Shown in pieces: positions 16,818 to 24,405 of a DNA stretch of 46,179 nt (the first letter of the stretch is position 1; each line of letters starts with the position of its first letter). The translations under genes and the position numbers were made by a program. The DNA lies in the NCBI GenBank assembly GCA_902786725.1, contig CADADP010000015.1, positions 1-46,179 on the forward strand, read 5' to 3'. Source of the stretch: an uncultured Bacteroidales bacterium (lineage in GTDB: Bacteria; Bacteroidota; Bacteroidia; Bacteroidales; Muribaculaceae). Below the pieces are notes generated by a model. The model ran no database searches. It saw nothing but the letters and a program-made list of their open reading frames with translations, and was not told where the DNA came from.

Positions 16818-17531
16818 ATGGAAACGAAATTCAAGAGAATACTTCTTAAACTCAGTGGAGAGTCGCTTATGGGCCAGCAGGGCCACGGAATAGACACACA
16901 GCGACTCACAGAGTATGCCACGCAAATCCGCGAGATAGCGCAAGCCGGAGTGCAAGTAGGAATAGTGATAGGCGGCGGTAACATTTTCCGGGGCCTCAAG
17001 GGCGCCACCCAGGGTTTTGACCGTGTGAAAGGTGACCAAATGGGTATGCTGGCTACGGTAATCAATTCTCTGGCCTTGTCGTCGGCTCTGACTTCGGTGG
17101 GTCAGCCGTCGGTGGTGCTGACAGCCATCAATATGTTTCCCATAGGAGAGCAGTATAGTAAGTGGCGCGCCATCGAGGCTATGGAACAGGGAAAGGTGGC
17201 AATTATGTCGTGCGGAACCGGAAGTCCGTTCTTTACCACCGACACCGGCTCGGCCCTTCGTGGAATTGAGATTGAGGCTGATGTGATGCTAAAGGGTACT
17301 CGCGTGGATGGCGTCTATACGGCCGACCCCGAGAAAGACCCGACCGCTGAGAAATTCAGCGAGATAACGTTTGATGAGGTATATGCTCGCGGGCTTAAGG
17401 TGATGGATATGACCGCCACAATCATGTGCAAAGAGAATCATCTGCCCATCTATGTGTTCAATATGGACGTGCTCGGAAACCTGCGCAAGGTGGTGATTGA
17501 GGGTCAGCCCATTGGCACGCTGGTGCACTAA
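16818..17531 (+). CDS. pyrH: UMP kinase
   Basis: A 237-residue bacterial UMP kinase (amino acid kinase fold) that phosphorylates UMP to UDP, the first step toward UTP and CTP. Motifs are LKLSGESLMG, VIGGGNIFRG, the SPFFTTDTGSALR nucleotide-binding loop and GVYTADPEKDPTAEKF. The frame is open to a TTG at 16776, but that codon lies inside the promoter's -7 box, so the ATG at 16818 is the start; the length then matches the family (about 235-245). It has its own promoter and is apparently monocistronic. Confidence 0.95.
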   Translation: METKFKRILLKLSGESLMGQQGHGIDTQRLTEYATQIREIAQAGVQVGIVIGGGNIFRGLKGATQGFDRVKGDQMGMLATVINSLALSSALTSVGQPSVVLTAINMFPIGEQYSKWRAIEAMEQGKVAIMSCGTGSPFFTTDTGSALRGIEIEADVMLKGTRVDGVYTADPEKDPTAEKFSEITFDEVYARGLKVMDMTATIMCKENHLPIYVFNMDVLGNLRKVVIEGQPIGTLVH

Positions 17532-17566
17532 GAGGCCAATAGCGATATTTTAGAGAGACGCACAAT

Positions 17567-17613
17567 CGATGCCCGCGGTGGACTCTTGTAATGAGGGTTG
17601 CCGAAGGGCATCG
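17567..17613. terminator. Possible bidirectional hairpin between convergent genes
   Basis: An 8-bp perfect inverted repeat (17567-17574 with 17606-17613) with a long, partly pairing interior lies between the convergent pyrH and GT-C-like genes. No T run is present, so the terminator role is only likely. Confidence 0.35.
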
Positions 17614-17616
17614 CCA

Positions 17617-19059
17617 TTATATATGGATTATGCCGTTCTGAATCAGGTAGCAAACGACCAGAACGCTGGCAACAAGAGCTGTGAAGACAATGCACCAGCA
17701 CTTGAAGGCCGTCTTCCACGCGGCATCTTTATAGAGCATAAGCACGTAGGTGGCAATAACAGTGATGATTGGGGCAAACGGAAGCACATAACGGCTAACG
17801 GTGCCGGCTGTGAGAAACGCTATAATCACATAGCTAAGCGCCGGCCACAAAGCCCATGAGCCCAGCGAAAACCGCTTGCGCCACGACAGGAACAAATAGT
17901 AGAATATCGCCACGCCCCCCACGGCATACCACATGAAGTTGATGCGAGGAAACACGGTGCCGAACGAAACTGTTTCGGCGCCAACCCATGGGAACGGGAT
18001 AAAGAACTGCACCGCCATGGTGATGGGGAGCATCAGAGCCTTGTGCCACGTCGGCATGTAGAAATAATCGCCGAGTAGCCGCTGATAGATGTGTTGGTTC
18101 TTGCCATTGATGAACTGCTCGGCCATGACGTCACCTCCATTTACGATGGCCGCATGGCTGTAGGAAGCCGGGTTGCGCGCAAAATGACTCGCGAAAACAA
18201 AGAACGCCACGACCACTATAGTGGTGATGATGAAAAACGCTTTGTCGCTTTGCCACCGGCGAGGGAAAGCGGCAAGGAATATTACAAGCAGAATAAAGTA
18301 CATCCACGTGGTGCGCATTACCGCCATGATTGCGGCCCCCAAGATGAGTAGCGCGGCATCCTTAATTAGGCGGCTGTTATGCTCAGAAGATGGGATAAGA
18401 GCATAGGCCACAAGAGAAACAGAGAGGTAGAGTAGGGGCTCCTTCAGCAAGCGAGTGCCGTAGTAAAGCCAGTGGAACTGTGTGGCCATCAGCAGAGAGG
18501 CCACACCGGTGAGGATGTGAACTTTGCCGGGAAATTTGTCGCAGAGCAGACGTAGCGCTATTGCCGCAGCAAGGACGATGCTGAGCAGTGTGGCAAGATA
18601 GTTGAGCGCGAGCGGCCAAATCAAGCTTACCCCCGTAAGCTTCCAGATGAGCAGAATAATTGCGGGATAGCCCGGGAACTCCACTTTGGGGAGCGGCACA
18701 CTCCCGTCGTGGAAGTGGAGCGCCCAGTGGAAGTATTTATTGTCGTCGGCGGTGAGCACCGGAGACTGCGCGGTGGCACCGTGGGCTACGGTGGCTTCGG
18801 CAAGGCTGGCCATGGTCAGCAGCCAGAAGACAGAAGCGATGGAAAGGAGAAGTAGCCGGTAGTTAAGCGATTGAGAGACCGCATGCTTAGCTGCGACATC
18901 GTTAGCTGTTATAGACAGGATGAAGCATAGCGTGAGAGTTAATGCGTCGGCGATGGGAAAAACAGCGGCCGCCACGGCCAGCGACATCAGAGTCGCACCC
19001 GTGCCGAAGATGATTAATTTTTGCTTTACGCTGATAGTTCCTTTGACCATGCCGAGCAT
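17617..19059 (-). CDS. Multi-pass membrane protein, GT-C glycosyltransferase-like
   Basis: A 480-residue protein with about eleven hydrophobic segments. After the first three or four helices there is a hydrophilic loop with acidic residues (TADDNKYFHWALHFHDGS) followed by FPGYPAIILL and later an RLLKEPLLYLS stretch. This is the general layout of GT-C enzymes that transfer sugars from lipid phosphate donors. No specific family is recognised with certainty, and an O-antigen ligase/polymerase-type protein is possible. It has its own -7 box and diverges from the glycine-lipid genes. Confidence 0.6.
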   Translation of the reverse strand: MLGMVKGTISVKQKLIIFGTGATLMSLAVAAAVFPIADALTLTLCFILSITANDVAAKHAVSQSLNYRLLLLSIASVFWLLTMASLAEATVAHGATAQSPVLTADDNKYFHWALHFHDGSVPLPKVEFPGYPAIILLIWKLTGVSLIWPLALNYLATLLSIVLAAAIALRLLCDKFPGKVHILTGVASLLMATQFHWLYYGTRLLKEPLLYLSVSLVAYALIPSSEHNSRLIKDAALLILGAAIMAVMRTTWMYFILLVIFLAAFPRRWQSDKAFFIITTIVVVAFFVFASHFARNPASYSHAAIVNGGDVMAEQFINGKNQHIYQRLLGDYFYMPTWHKALMLPITMAVQFFIPFPWVGAETVSFGTVFPRINFMWYAVGGVAIFYYLFLSWRKRFSLGSWALWPALSYVIIAFLTAGTVSRYVLPFAPIITVIATYVLMLYKDAAWKTAFKCWCIVFTALVASVLVVCYLIQNGIIHI

Positions 19060-19078
19060 TGTTTTCTTGTAATTATTG

Positions 19079-19086
19079 CAAAAGTA
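19079..19086 (-). promoter_or_regulatory. -7 box of the GT-C-like gene
   Basis: On the minus strand TACTTTTG fits TAnnTTTG, 20 nt before the ATG at 19059. No clear -33 element. Confidence 0.45.
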
Positions 19087-19097
19087 ACAACTTTTTC

Positions 19098-19128
19098 TTG
19101 AATAAGTTTCACCTTTTCACTAACTTTG
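19098..19128 (+). promoter_or_regulatory. Promoter of the glsA-glsB cluster
   Basis: TTG (19098-19100), a 20-nt spacer and TAACTTTG (19121-19128), giving a short leader of roughly 17 nt to the ATG at 19150. Confidence 0.65.
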
Positions 19129-19149
19129 TTAATTAAAAGCTACAAGATT

Positions 19150-19980
19150 ATGAATTTGGGACCTCAGCAAGTGGATGTGGGAAAGGTGATTCGCGCCAAG
19201 ATTCCCGATAAGGCAAAGTATTTGCCCGGTTTTGTCGTGCGCCTTGTGGAGAAGATAATCTGCCAGCGGCGCCTCAACGAGATACTGGAGGCGATATATC
19301 CGGAAGAAGGAGTAAAGGCCGCAAATATTGCCATGAGAGAGATGCGAATAAACGTGGTAGTAGAAGGCGAGGAGAATATTCCTGCCGACGGGCGTTTTAT
19401 ATTCGTTTCTAATCATCCGCTCGGCGGGCTTGACGGGTTGGCGCTGATTTCGTATTTGGGCGGCCGCTATGATGGCAACATCCGCTTTATTGTGAATGAC
19501 TTGCTGATGGCGGTAGAGCCGCTACGGAGCATTTTCTTGCCGGTGAATAAGTATGGCGCGCAGAGGCGTAGTGTGGTTGAAGAGATAGAGGCACAGTATG
19601 CCGGTGATAATCAGATGATTACTTTTCCGGCGGGTTTGTGCTCACGCCGCACCGACAGCGGGCGAATCCATGACCTTGAGTGGAAGAAATTTGTGGTGAC
19701 TCATGCCGTGCGTCACCATCGTGACGTGATTCCAATATTCTTTGACGAGGTGAATTCCGACTTGTTCTATTTCTTGGCGCGGTTGCGCGAGAGGCTGGGA
19801 TTTAAGTTTAATGCTGAGATGATTATGTTACCGCGCGAAATGATCAGGCGCGAAGGCGATACGCTACATTTCCACATAGGGCGGCCGATACCATGGACCA
19901 CCCTTGACGAGAAAAATGCGCGCGCCGAGACTGAGCGCATCTGTGAGATTACCTACTCGTTAGGCAGAAAAAGCAAGTAG
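19150..19980 (+). CDS. glsA: PlsC-type O-acyltransferase, GlsA-like (glycine lipid synthesis)
   Basis: A 276-residue PlsC/OlsA-type acyltransferase. It carries the acyltransferase block with the HX4D-like catalytic motif SNHPLGGLDGLALIS and a later FPAGLCSRR block matching the FPEG-type substrate site. In Bacteroides thetaiotaomicron the glsB-glsA pair makes N-acyl glycine and then acyloxyacyl-glycine (glycine lipids); GlsA is the O-acyltransferase that adds the second chain. The frame is open to a TTG at 19126, but that codon lies in the promoter, so the ATG at 19150 is chosen. The GNAT-type gene starts 2 nt after its stop. The naming rests on family and gene order. Confidence 0.82.
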   Translation: MNLGPQQVDVGKVIRAKIPDKAKYLPGFVVRLVEKIICQRRLNEILEAIYPEEGVKAANIAMREMRINVVVEGEENIPADGRFIFVSNHPLGGLDGLALISYLGGRYDGNIRFIVNDLLMAVEPLRSIFLPVNKYGAQRRSVVEEIEAQYAGDNQMITFPAGLCSRRTDSGRIHDLEWKKFVVTHAVRHHRDVIPIFFDEVNSDLFYFLARLRERLGFKFNAEMIMLPREMIRREGDTLHFHIGRPIPWTTLDEKNARAETERICEITYSLGRKSK

Positions 19981-19982
19981 TT

Positions 19983-20921
19983 ATGGAGAATATTATACCA
20001 CCGGTGGAATTGGCACTGATAGAGCGTGAGTTGACGCCCGAGCGGTTTCTGCGGCACACCAACAAGGCCGGTAACGAGATTTATGTGGTGGACGCTCACA
20101 ACTCGCCCAACATTATGCGCGAGATAGGTCGCTTGCGTGAAATTTCGTTTCGCGCCGGCGGCGGCGGAACTGGCAAGGCGTGTGACATCGACGAGTTTGA
20201 CCAGATGGAGCCGGCCTGCAAGCAACTGTTTGTGTGGAATCCGGTAGCCAGGGAAATAATAGGGGCTTATCGGTATATAGCCGGTGGCGACATTTGTTTT
20301 GACGCTGCCGGAGTGCCAAGGATAGCCACTGCTCACATGTTCCGGTTTTCTGCCCAATTCTTGGAAGAATATCTGCCTAAGACGCTGGAACTTGGCCGCT
20401 CGTTTGTGCGGCCGGAGTATCAGTCAACGCGGACCGGTAGCAAGGCGATTTTCGCTCTCGACAACCTGTGGGACGGCCTTGGCGCTGTGACGGTGCTTCA
20501 TCCGGAGATTGAGTATCTCTTTGGCAAAGCCACTATGTATCCAACCTATGATAGAGACAGTCGCAACTTGCTATTGTGTTTTCTTCACTTGTACTTCCCC
20601 GATAAAGACTCGCTGGTGACCCCCATAGAGCCACTTAAGACCGAGCGAAGCATGGAGGAATTGCGCAAGTTTTTTGTGGGAGACAACTTCAAGGATGATT
20701 ATCGTCGGCTTAACGCGTTTGTGCGTGAGCGTGGCATAACCATTCCGCCACTGGTGAACGCGTACATGAGCTTGTCGCCCACGATGCGCATGTTTGGCAC
20801 TGCCATTAACCATGAGTTCGGCGAAGTGGAAGAGACAGGAATTTTCCTCAAGATATCAGAGATTACCGACCAAAAAAAGAGCCGTCATATCGACACTTAT
20901 CAGAAAGACGCGGTGAAGTGA
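19983..20921 (+). CDS. glsB: N-acyltransferase, GlsB/OlsB-like (glycine lipid synthesis)
   Basis: A 312-residue GNAT-fold acyltransferase of the OlsB/hemolysin-like group. Recognisable segments are LREISFRAGGGGTGKACDID, VWNPVAREIIGAYRY and the ELGRSFVRPEYQ block, as in ornithine-lipid OlsB enzymes. The B. thetaiotaomicron orthologue GlsB links a 3-hydroxy fatty acid from acyl carrier protein to glycine, the committed step of glycine lipids. It starts 2 nt after the glsA-like gene. Its stop overlaps a GTG that could start the next gene (20918-20921). Ornithine as the amino acid instead of glycine cannot be excluded. Confidence 0.82.
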   Translation: MENIIPPVELALIERELTPERFLRHTNKAGNEIYVVDAHNSPNIMREIGRLREISFRAGGGGTGKACDIDEFDQMEPACKQLFVWNPVAREIIGAYRYIAGGDICFDAAGVPRIATAHMFRFSAQFLEEYLPKTLELGRSFVRPEYQSTRTGSKAIFALDNLWDGLGAVTVLHPEIEYLFGKATMYPTYDRDSRNLLLCFLHLYFPDKDSLVTPIEPLKTERSMEELRKFFVGDNFKDDYRRLNAFVRERGITIPPLVNAYMSLSPTMRMFGTAINHEFGEVEETGIFLKISEITDQKKSRHIDTYQKDAVK

Positions 20922-20923
20922 GA

Positions 20924-22480
20924 ATGGATAAGGGCTTGTTGAAACATAGGATACCGGCGGTGTTAACAGTGATTTTGAGTTGTGCGTCGGCGGCATTGGG
21001 CGAGGTGACGTTTGATTACAGCGCCGGGATGACCTTGAATGCCGGTGGCGGCGAGTTCGCGCCTTACTACATGGCAAGTATGCGTGGCGGCACTGTTACG
21101 CAGCCGTATTCTGCACTACTGTCGGCGGAATTGAGCCACAAGATGGATACCACCAAGAGGTTCTCGTGGGGTTGTGGCGCTGAAGTGTGGGGCGGGTACA
21201 GCTCCAGTACAGAATACGACCTATATGATGCCACTGCCGACGTGTGGCTTAAAAACAAGCAGCATCCACCACGAGTGTGGCTTGAGCAACTTTATGGCGA
21301 GCTGAAGTGGCGAGGGGTGTTTCTCACGCTGGGAATAAAGCGCTATGGTTCTTACATAATCAGCGATGACCTGAGCAGTGGAGACCTGATAAGGAGTAGC
21401 AATGCGCGGCCGGCTCCGGGAATGAGTGTGGGATTTGTTAATTATCAGACGGTTCCTTTCACTAAGGGTTGGCTTCAAGTGATAGGCGAGGTGAGTTATT
21501 ACAAAATGAACGACAGCCGCTGGCTGGAAAACCATTTCAATCACTATAACCGATTCATTACCACCGGTACTTGGCTTCATTACAAAAGCATTTATTTCCG
21601 AACAAATCCGCTGAAACCGTTCGTTTTCACTATAGGCACGCAGGCCGCGTGCCAGTTTGGCGGATTAAACAAGACCTACGTGAATGGGCGAGTGACCGAT
21701 GAAATCAAGATGAACGTGACGATGAAGACATTCTTCCGCACCATTATCGCAGGTCGTGGCGGCAAGAATCCGGGAGATGTGTTTGTTGAAGGTAATCACC
21801 TGGGAACCATCGACGTGAGTATGGAATATCGCTTTAAGAACGGGAGCCGTATTAGAGGTTATTATCAGTCGCCGTGGGAAGACGGGTCCGGAATGTTGCA
21901 AGCCAATGGCGTGGACGGATTGTGGGGTGTGGAGTACCGTAGCGCGAAGCCGGCATTGGTGCGTGGCGCAGTGGTGGAGTTTATCAGTCTGCTGAATCAG
22001 AGTGGGCCGCTCCACTTCAACGCTAACGATTATGGCGGCTCACCTATTGTGGGAAAGGCCACAGGTTGTGACGACTACTATAACAATTACTGTTACAACG
22101 GTTATGCGGCGTTCGGAATGTCGCTCGGTTCTCCTTTCGTACGTTCTCCACTCTATAATACTGACGGTTACATGGCATTTACCGACAACCTTGTGCGCGG
22201 GTTCCACGTGGGTTTAGCCGGAGACTTTACCGGTGAGGTGGGTTACAAGGCGATGTTGTCGTACAGGAAATCGTGGGGGACACCATTTGTGCCACGCTTG
22301 AGGGCGGTGCATAACACCTCGGCGATGATAGAGGCACGATATGCCCCGCGGCGGGTGCCCGGTTTGCAGATCGCGATAAGTGCGGCGCTCGACCGAGGAG
22401 ACCTGTATGGCGACAACACCGGCGCGATGCTCACGGTGAACTATAGCGGAAATTTCACATTTAAAAGCGGAAAACGATGA
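20924..22480 (+). CDS. Wzi-like capsule assembly outer-membrane protein
   Basis: A 518-residue outer-membrane beta-barrel protein with a signal peptide (cleavage near SAALG|EVTF) and many alternating strands. It resembles the Bacteroidota 'capsule assembly Wzi family', which in enteric bacteria anchors capsule polysaccharide at the surface. ATG at 20924 is preferred; a GTG at 20918 overlaps the glsB stop and would add two residues. It ends by overlapping the start of the lipocalin-like gene by 4 bp (22477-22480). The family call is from overall pattern and memory, and there are no capsule genes nearby. Confidence 0.7.
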   Translation: MDKGLLKHRIPAVLTVILSCASAALGEVTFDYSAGMTLNAGGGEFAPYYMASMRGGTVTQPYSALLSAELSHKMDTTKRFSWGCGAEVWGGYSSSTEYDLYDATADVWLKNKQHPPRVWLEQLYGELKWRGVFLTLGIKRYGSYIISDDLSSGDLIRSSNARPAPGMSVGFVNYQTVPFTKGWLQVIGEVSYYKMNDSRWLENHFNHYNRFITTGTWLHYKSIYFRTNPLKPFVFTIGTQAACQFGGLNKTYVNGRVTDEIKMNVTMKTFFRTIIAGRGGKNPGDVFVEGNHLGTIDVSMEYRFKNGSRIRGYYQSPWEDGSGMLQANGVDGLWGVEYRSAKPALVRGAVVEFISLLNQSGPLHFNANDYGGSPIVGKATGCDDYYNNYCYNGYAAFGMSLGSPFVRSPLYNTDGYMAFTDNLVRGFHVGLAGDFTGEVGYKAMLSYRKSWGTPFVPRLRAVHNTSAMIEARYAPRRVPGLQIAISAALDRGDLYGDNTGAMLTVNYSGNFTFKSGKR

Positions 22481-22905
22481 GAAGCAAAGTATTAGGGCTG
22501 ATACTGACCGTGACGATGCTGATTTCGCTTGCCGGATGTTCCAGAAACAATGGTGACATAGGCGTGTGGTTCGGCTTGTGGAAAGTGGAAAGTGTGGAAG
22601 TGGACGACGCGCCCGATGCCGATTATGGCGGGAACTTGTTTTTTCAGTTCCAGAGTACAGTGTTCAACATGCGCATGGTGAGCGACCGGCACGTCTATAC
22701 CGACCGCTTCGGGAACTGGGAAGAGGCCGATGGGGTGCTGAAGATTACTTTCCCGGATGAGCGATATGTGCCTTTTGAGGTTACACGGATGGGGCTTGAG
22801 TGCAGGCTGACGATAGAGAAGAAGACAGGGAAAGAGATAGTCCTTAGTTTTGTGCAGGCCGAAACCGGCAAAACCGTGAGGTTCCGCCTGGTGAAATGGG
22901 TGTGA
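22477..22905 (+). CDS. Lipocalin-like lipoprotein
   Basis: A 142-residue lipoprotein with lipobox SLAGC (Cys21) and a small beta-rich domain that contains IGVWFGLWKVESVEVDD and TDRFGNWEEADGVLKITFPD, like Bacteroidota lipocalin-like (DUF4847-type) proteins. It probably sits in the inner leaflet or surface of the outer membrane, but the ligand is unknown. The ATGA overlap with the Wzi-like gene indicates translational coupling, so the envelope cluster is glsA-glsB-wzi-like-lipocalin-like. It converges with the threonine aldolase gene. Confidence 0.75.
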   Translation: MRSKVLGLILTVTMLISLAGCSRNNGDIGVWFGLWKVESVEVDDAPDADYGGNLFFQFQSTVFNMRMVSDRHVYTDRFGNWEEADGVLKITFPDERYVPFEVTRMGLECRLTIEKKTGKEIVLSFVQAETGKTVRFRLVKWV

Positions 22906-22931
22906 TACGGGAATGAGGTGGGCGATGTTGC

Positions 22932-23957
22932 CTACAGCAGGGATATCAATTCGTCGATTTGCTCATCGGTAGTGGCCCAAGATGTGGCGAAACGGATAAC
23001 CGTGTGATTTTTACCAACCGCTTCTTGCGGATTGAAGCCAATTTTTTTGCTCAATTCGCTTAGTTTGCTGTTTTCGACCACGACAAATTGCTGATTGGTG
23101 GGCGACTCCAGATAGATTGGATACCCCTTGGCTTCGATAGCGTTGCGAAGGCGAATGGCCTTTTCCACGCCGTTTTTCGCGATTTTCATGTAGAGGTCGT
23201 CGGAGAAAAGCGTGTCGAACTGCAGTCCCAGCAACCACCCCTTAGCCAGCAGAGCACCGCGATTCTTAATGTAGCCAAGTGTGAGCTTGATGTTAGGGTT
23301 AGTGATAACCACAGCCTCGCCAAAGAGAGCGCCAACTTTAGTGCCGCCGATGTAGAAGGCGTCGCATAGCCTGGCGATGTCGGGGAGCCACAGGTCGTTG
23401 TGTCGCGCTGCGAGAGCGTAGCCCAGTCGTGCTCCATCCATGAAGAGGTAGAGACCGTATCGGTCGCACACCTCGCGCAAGTCTTGTAGCTCGTTGTGGG
23501 TGTAGATAGTGCCGTATTCGGTGGACTGGGAGATATAGATGGCCTTAGGCACCACCAGATGCTCGTATCCGTAGCCAACAGAGAAGAACTCCCTCAGATA
23601 AGCCGCTACGGTGAGGGCTGATAACTTGCCTTCTTTACCTTCGAGGATGATAACCTTGTGTCCGCAGGCTTCGATGGCGCCGGCCTCGTGGTTGCAGATG
23701 TGCCCGGTTTCGGCGCTGATGATACCCTCGTTGTGCGAGAGCATTGCATCGATTACGATGGAATTGGTCTGTGTGCCGCCCACAAGAAAACGCACGGTGG
23801 CGTTAGGAGACTTGCAGGCACTGCGTATTTTCTCTTTGGCACTGCGGCAATAATCATCGTGGCCGTAGCCAGAGTTTTTATGGAAGTTGATTTCAGATAG
23901 GCGCTTAAGAATCAGTGGGTGCGCACCCTCCATATAGTCGCTATTGAAGTAGATCAT
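22932..23957 (-). CDS. ltaE: Low-specificity L-threonine aldolase
   Basis: A 341-residue PLP-dependent enzyme of the fold-type I beta-eliminating lyase/threonine aldolase family, splitting threonine or allo-threonine to glycine and acetaldehyde. Motifs are MIYFNSDYMEGAHP at the N-terminus, FLVGGTQTNSI, the PLP-binding aspartate in LFMDGARLGYA, and the Schiff-base lysine in YIGGTKVGALFGE. The length fits the family (about 340). It stands alone and is convergent with the lipocalin-like gene. Production of glycine beside a glycine-lipid cluster is suggestive but may be chance. Confidence 0.9.
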   Translation of the reverse strand: MIYFNSDYMEGAHPLILKRLSEINFHKNSGYGHDDYCRSAKEKIRSACKSPNATVRFLVGGTQTNSIVIDAMLSHNEGIISAETGHICNHEAGAIEACGHKVIILEGKEGKLSALTVAAYLREFFSVGYGYEHLVVPKAIYISQSTEYGTIYTHNELQDLREVCDRYGLYLFMDGARLGYALAARHNDLWLPDIARLCDAFYIGGTKVGALFGEAVVITNPNIKLTLGYIKNRGALLAKGWLLGLQFDTLFSDDLYMKIAKNGVEKAIRLRNAIEAKGYPIYLESPTNQQFVVVENSKLSELSKKIGFNPQEAVGKNHTVIRFATSWATTDEQIDELISLL

Positions 23958-24042
23958 CTTATTGTTTCTTTGAATGTGAGTGCTAATTTACGCATTTTTT
24001 TGCGATTTTTTATGCATATTCTTATCTTTTTAAAAATAAAGT

Positions 24043-24405
24043 TTTTAGCACATGACAAAAAGATGAACAGAGGCGAAATTAGCAAACTTTTTCCAATCAA
24101 ATTGCGCTGGCAGATTGAGACTTTGAACCGGTGCCTGAAAACGGCCGGGTTCAACTTCGAGGACACGCATCTGACCCACCTGGAAAGAATCGAGCGGCTG
24201 CTGGCCATGGTGTGTATCGCTGTCGTTTGGGCCTACCTCGTGGGTGATCACCGCGACCAATGCGTCAAGCCGATACGCATCCTGAAGAATGGCCACAGGG
24301 CCATGTCGGTGGTCAGGTACGGCCTGATGGAGATTGAGAGCGTGCTGCAAAGGACTTGCTACAAGAACAAATCGGACATCTTTAAATTTTTGTCATGTAC
24401 TTAAA
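24043..24405 (+). mobile_element. Short transposase-derived element with terminal inverted repeats
   Basis: About 360 bp bounded by inverted repeats. ACATGACAAAAA at 24050-24061 is repeated as its reverse complement at 24387-24398, and the match extends outward with mismatches to about 19 bp (from 24043, and to 24405). Between them is a frame matching only the C-terminal end of an IS4-like DDE transposase. It looks like an internally deleted, non-autonomous insertion sequence with both ends kept. I see no certain target-site duplication. It borders the nuclease-repeat gene directly. Confidence 0.7.
24063..24404 (+). pseudogene. C-terminal remnant of an IS4-like DDE transposase
   Basis: A 113-residue frame beginning MNRGEISKLFPIKLRWQIET. 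The core (RWQIETLNRCLKTAGFNFED, then THLTHLERIERLLAMVCIAV) matches the end of IS4-superfamily DDE_Tnp_1 transposases, where the third catalytic Glu lies in the RWQIE motif. The first two catalytic Asp regions and most of the protein are missing. The stop codon lies just outside the right inverted repeat, as in many compact insertion sequences. It cannot be an active transposase alone but could be mobilised in trans. The frame extends upstream to 23919 through unrelated sequence, which I leave out. Confidence 0.75.

Noticed and set aside
23919-24062. Upstream 48 codons of the transposase-remnant frame
   Set aside because: This part overlaps the threonine aldolase start and an AT-rich gap, lies outside the inverted repeat and shows no transposase similarity.
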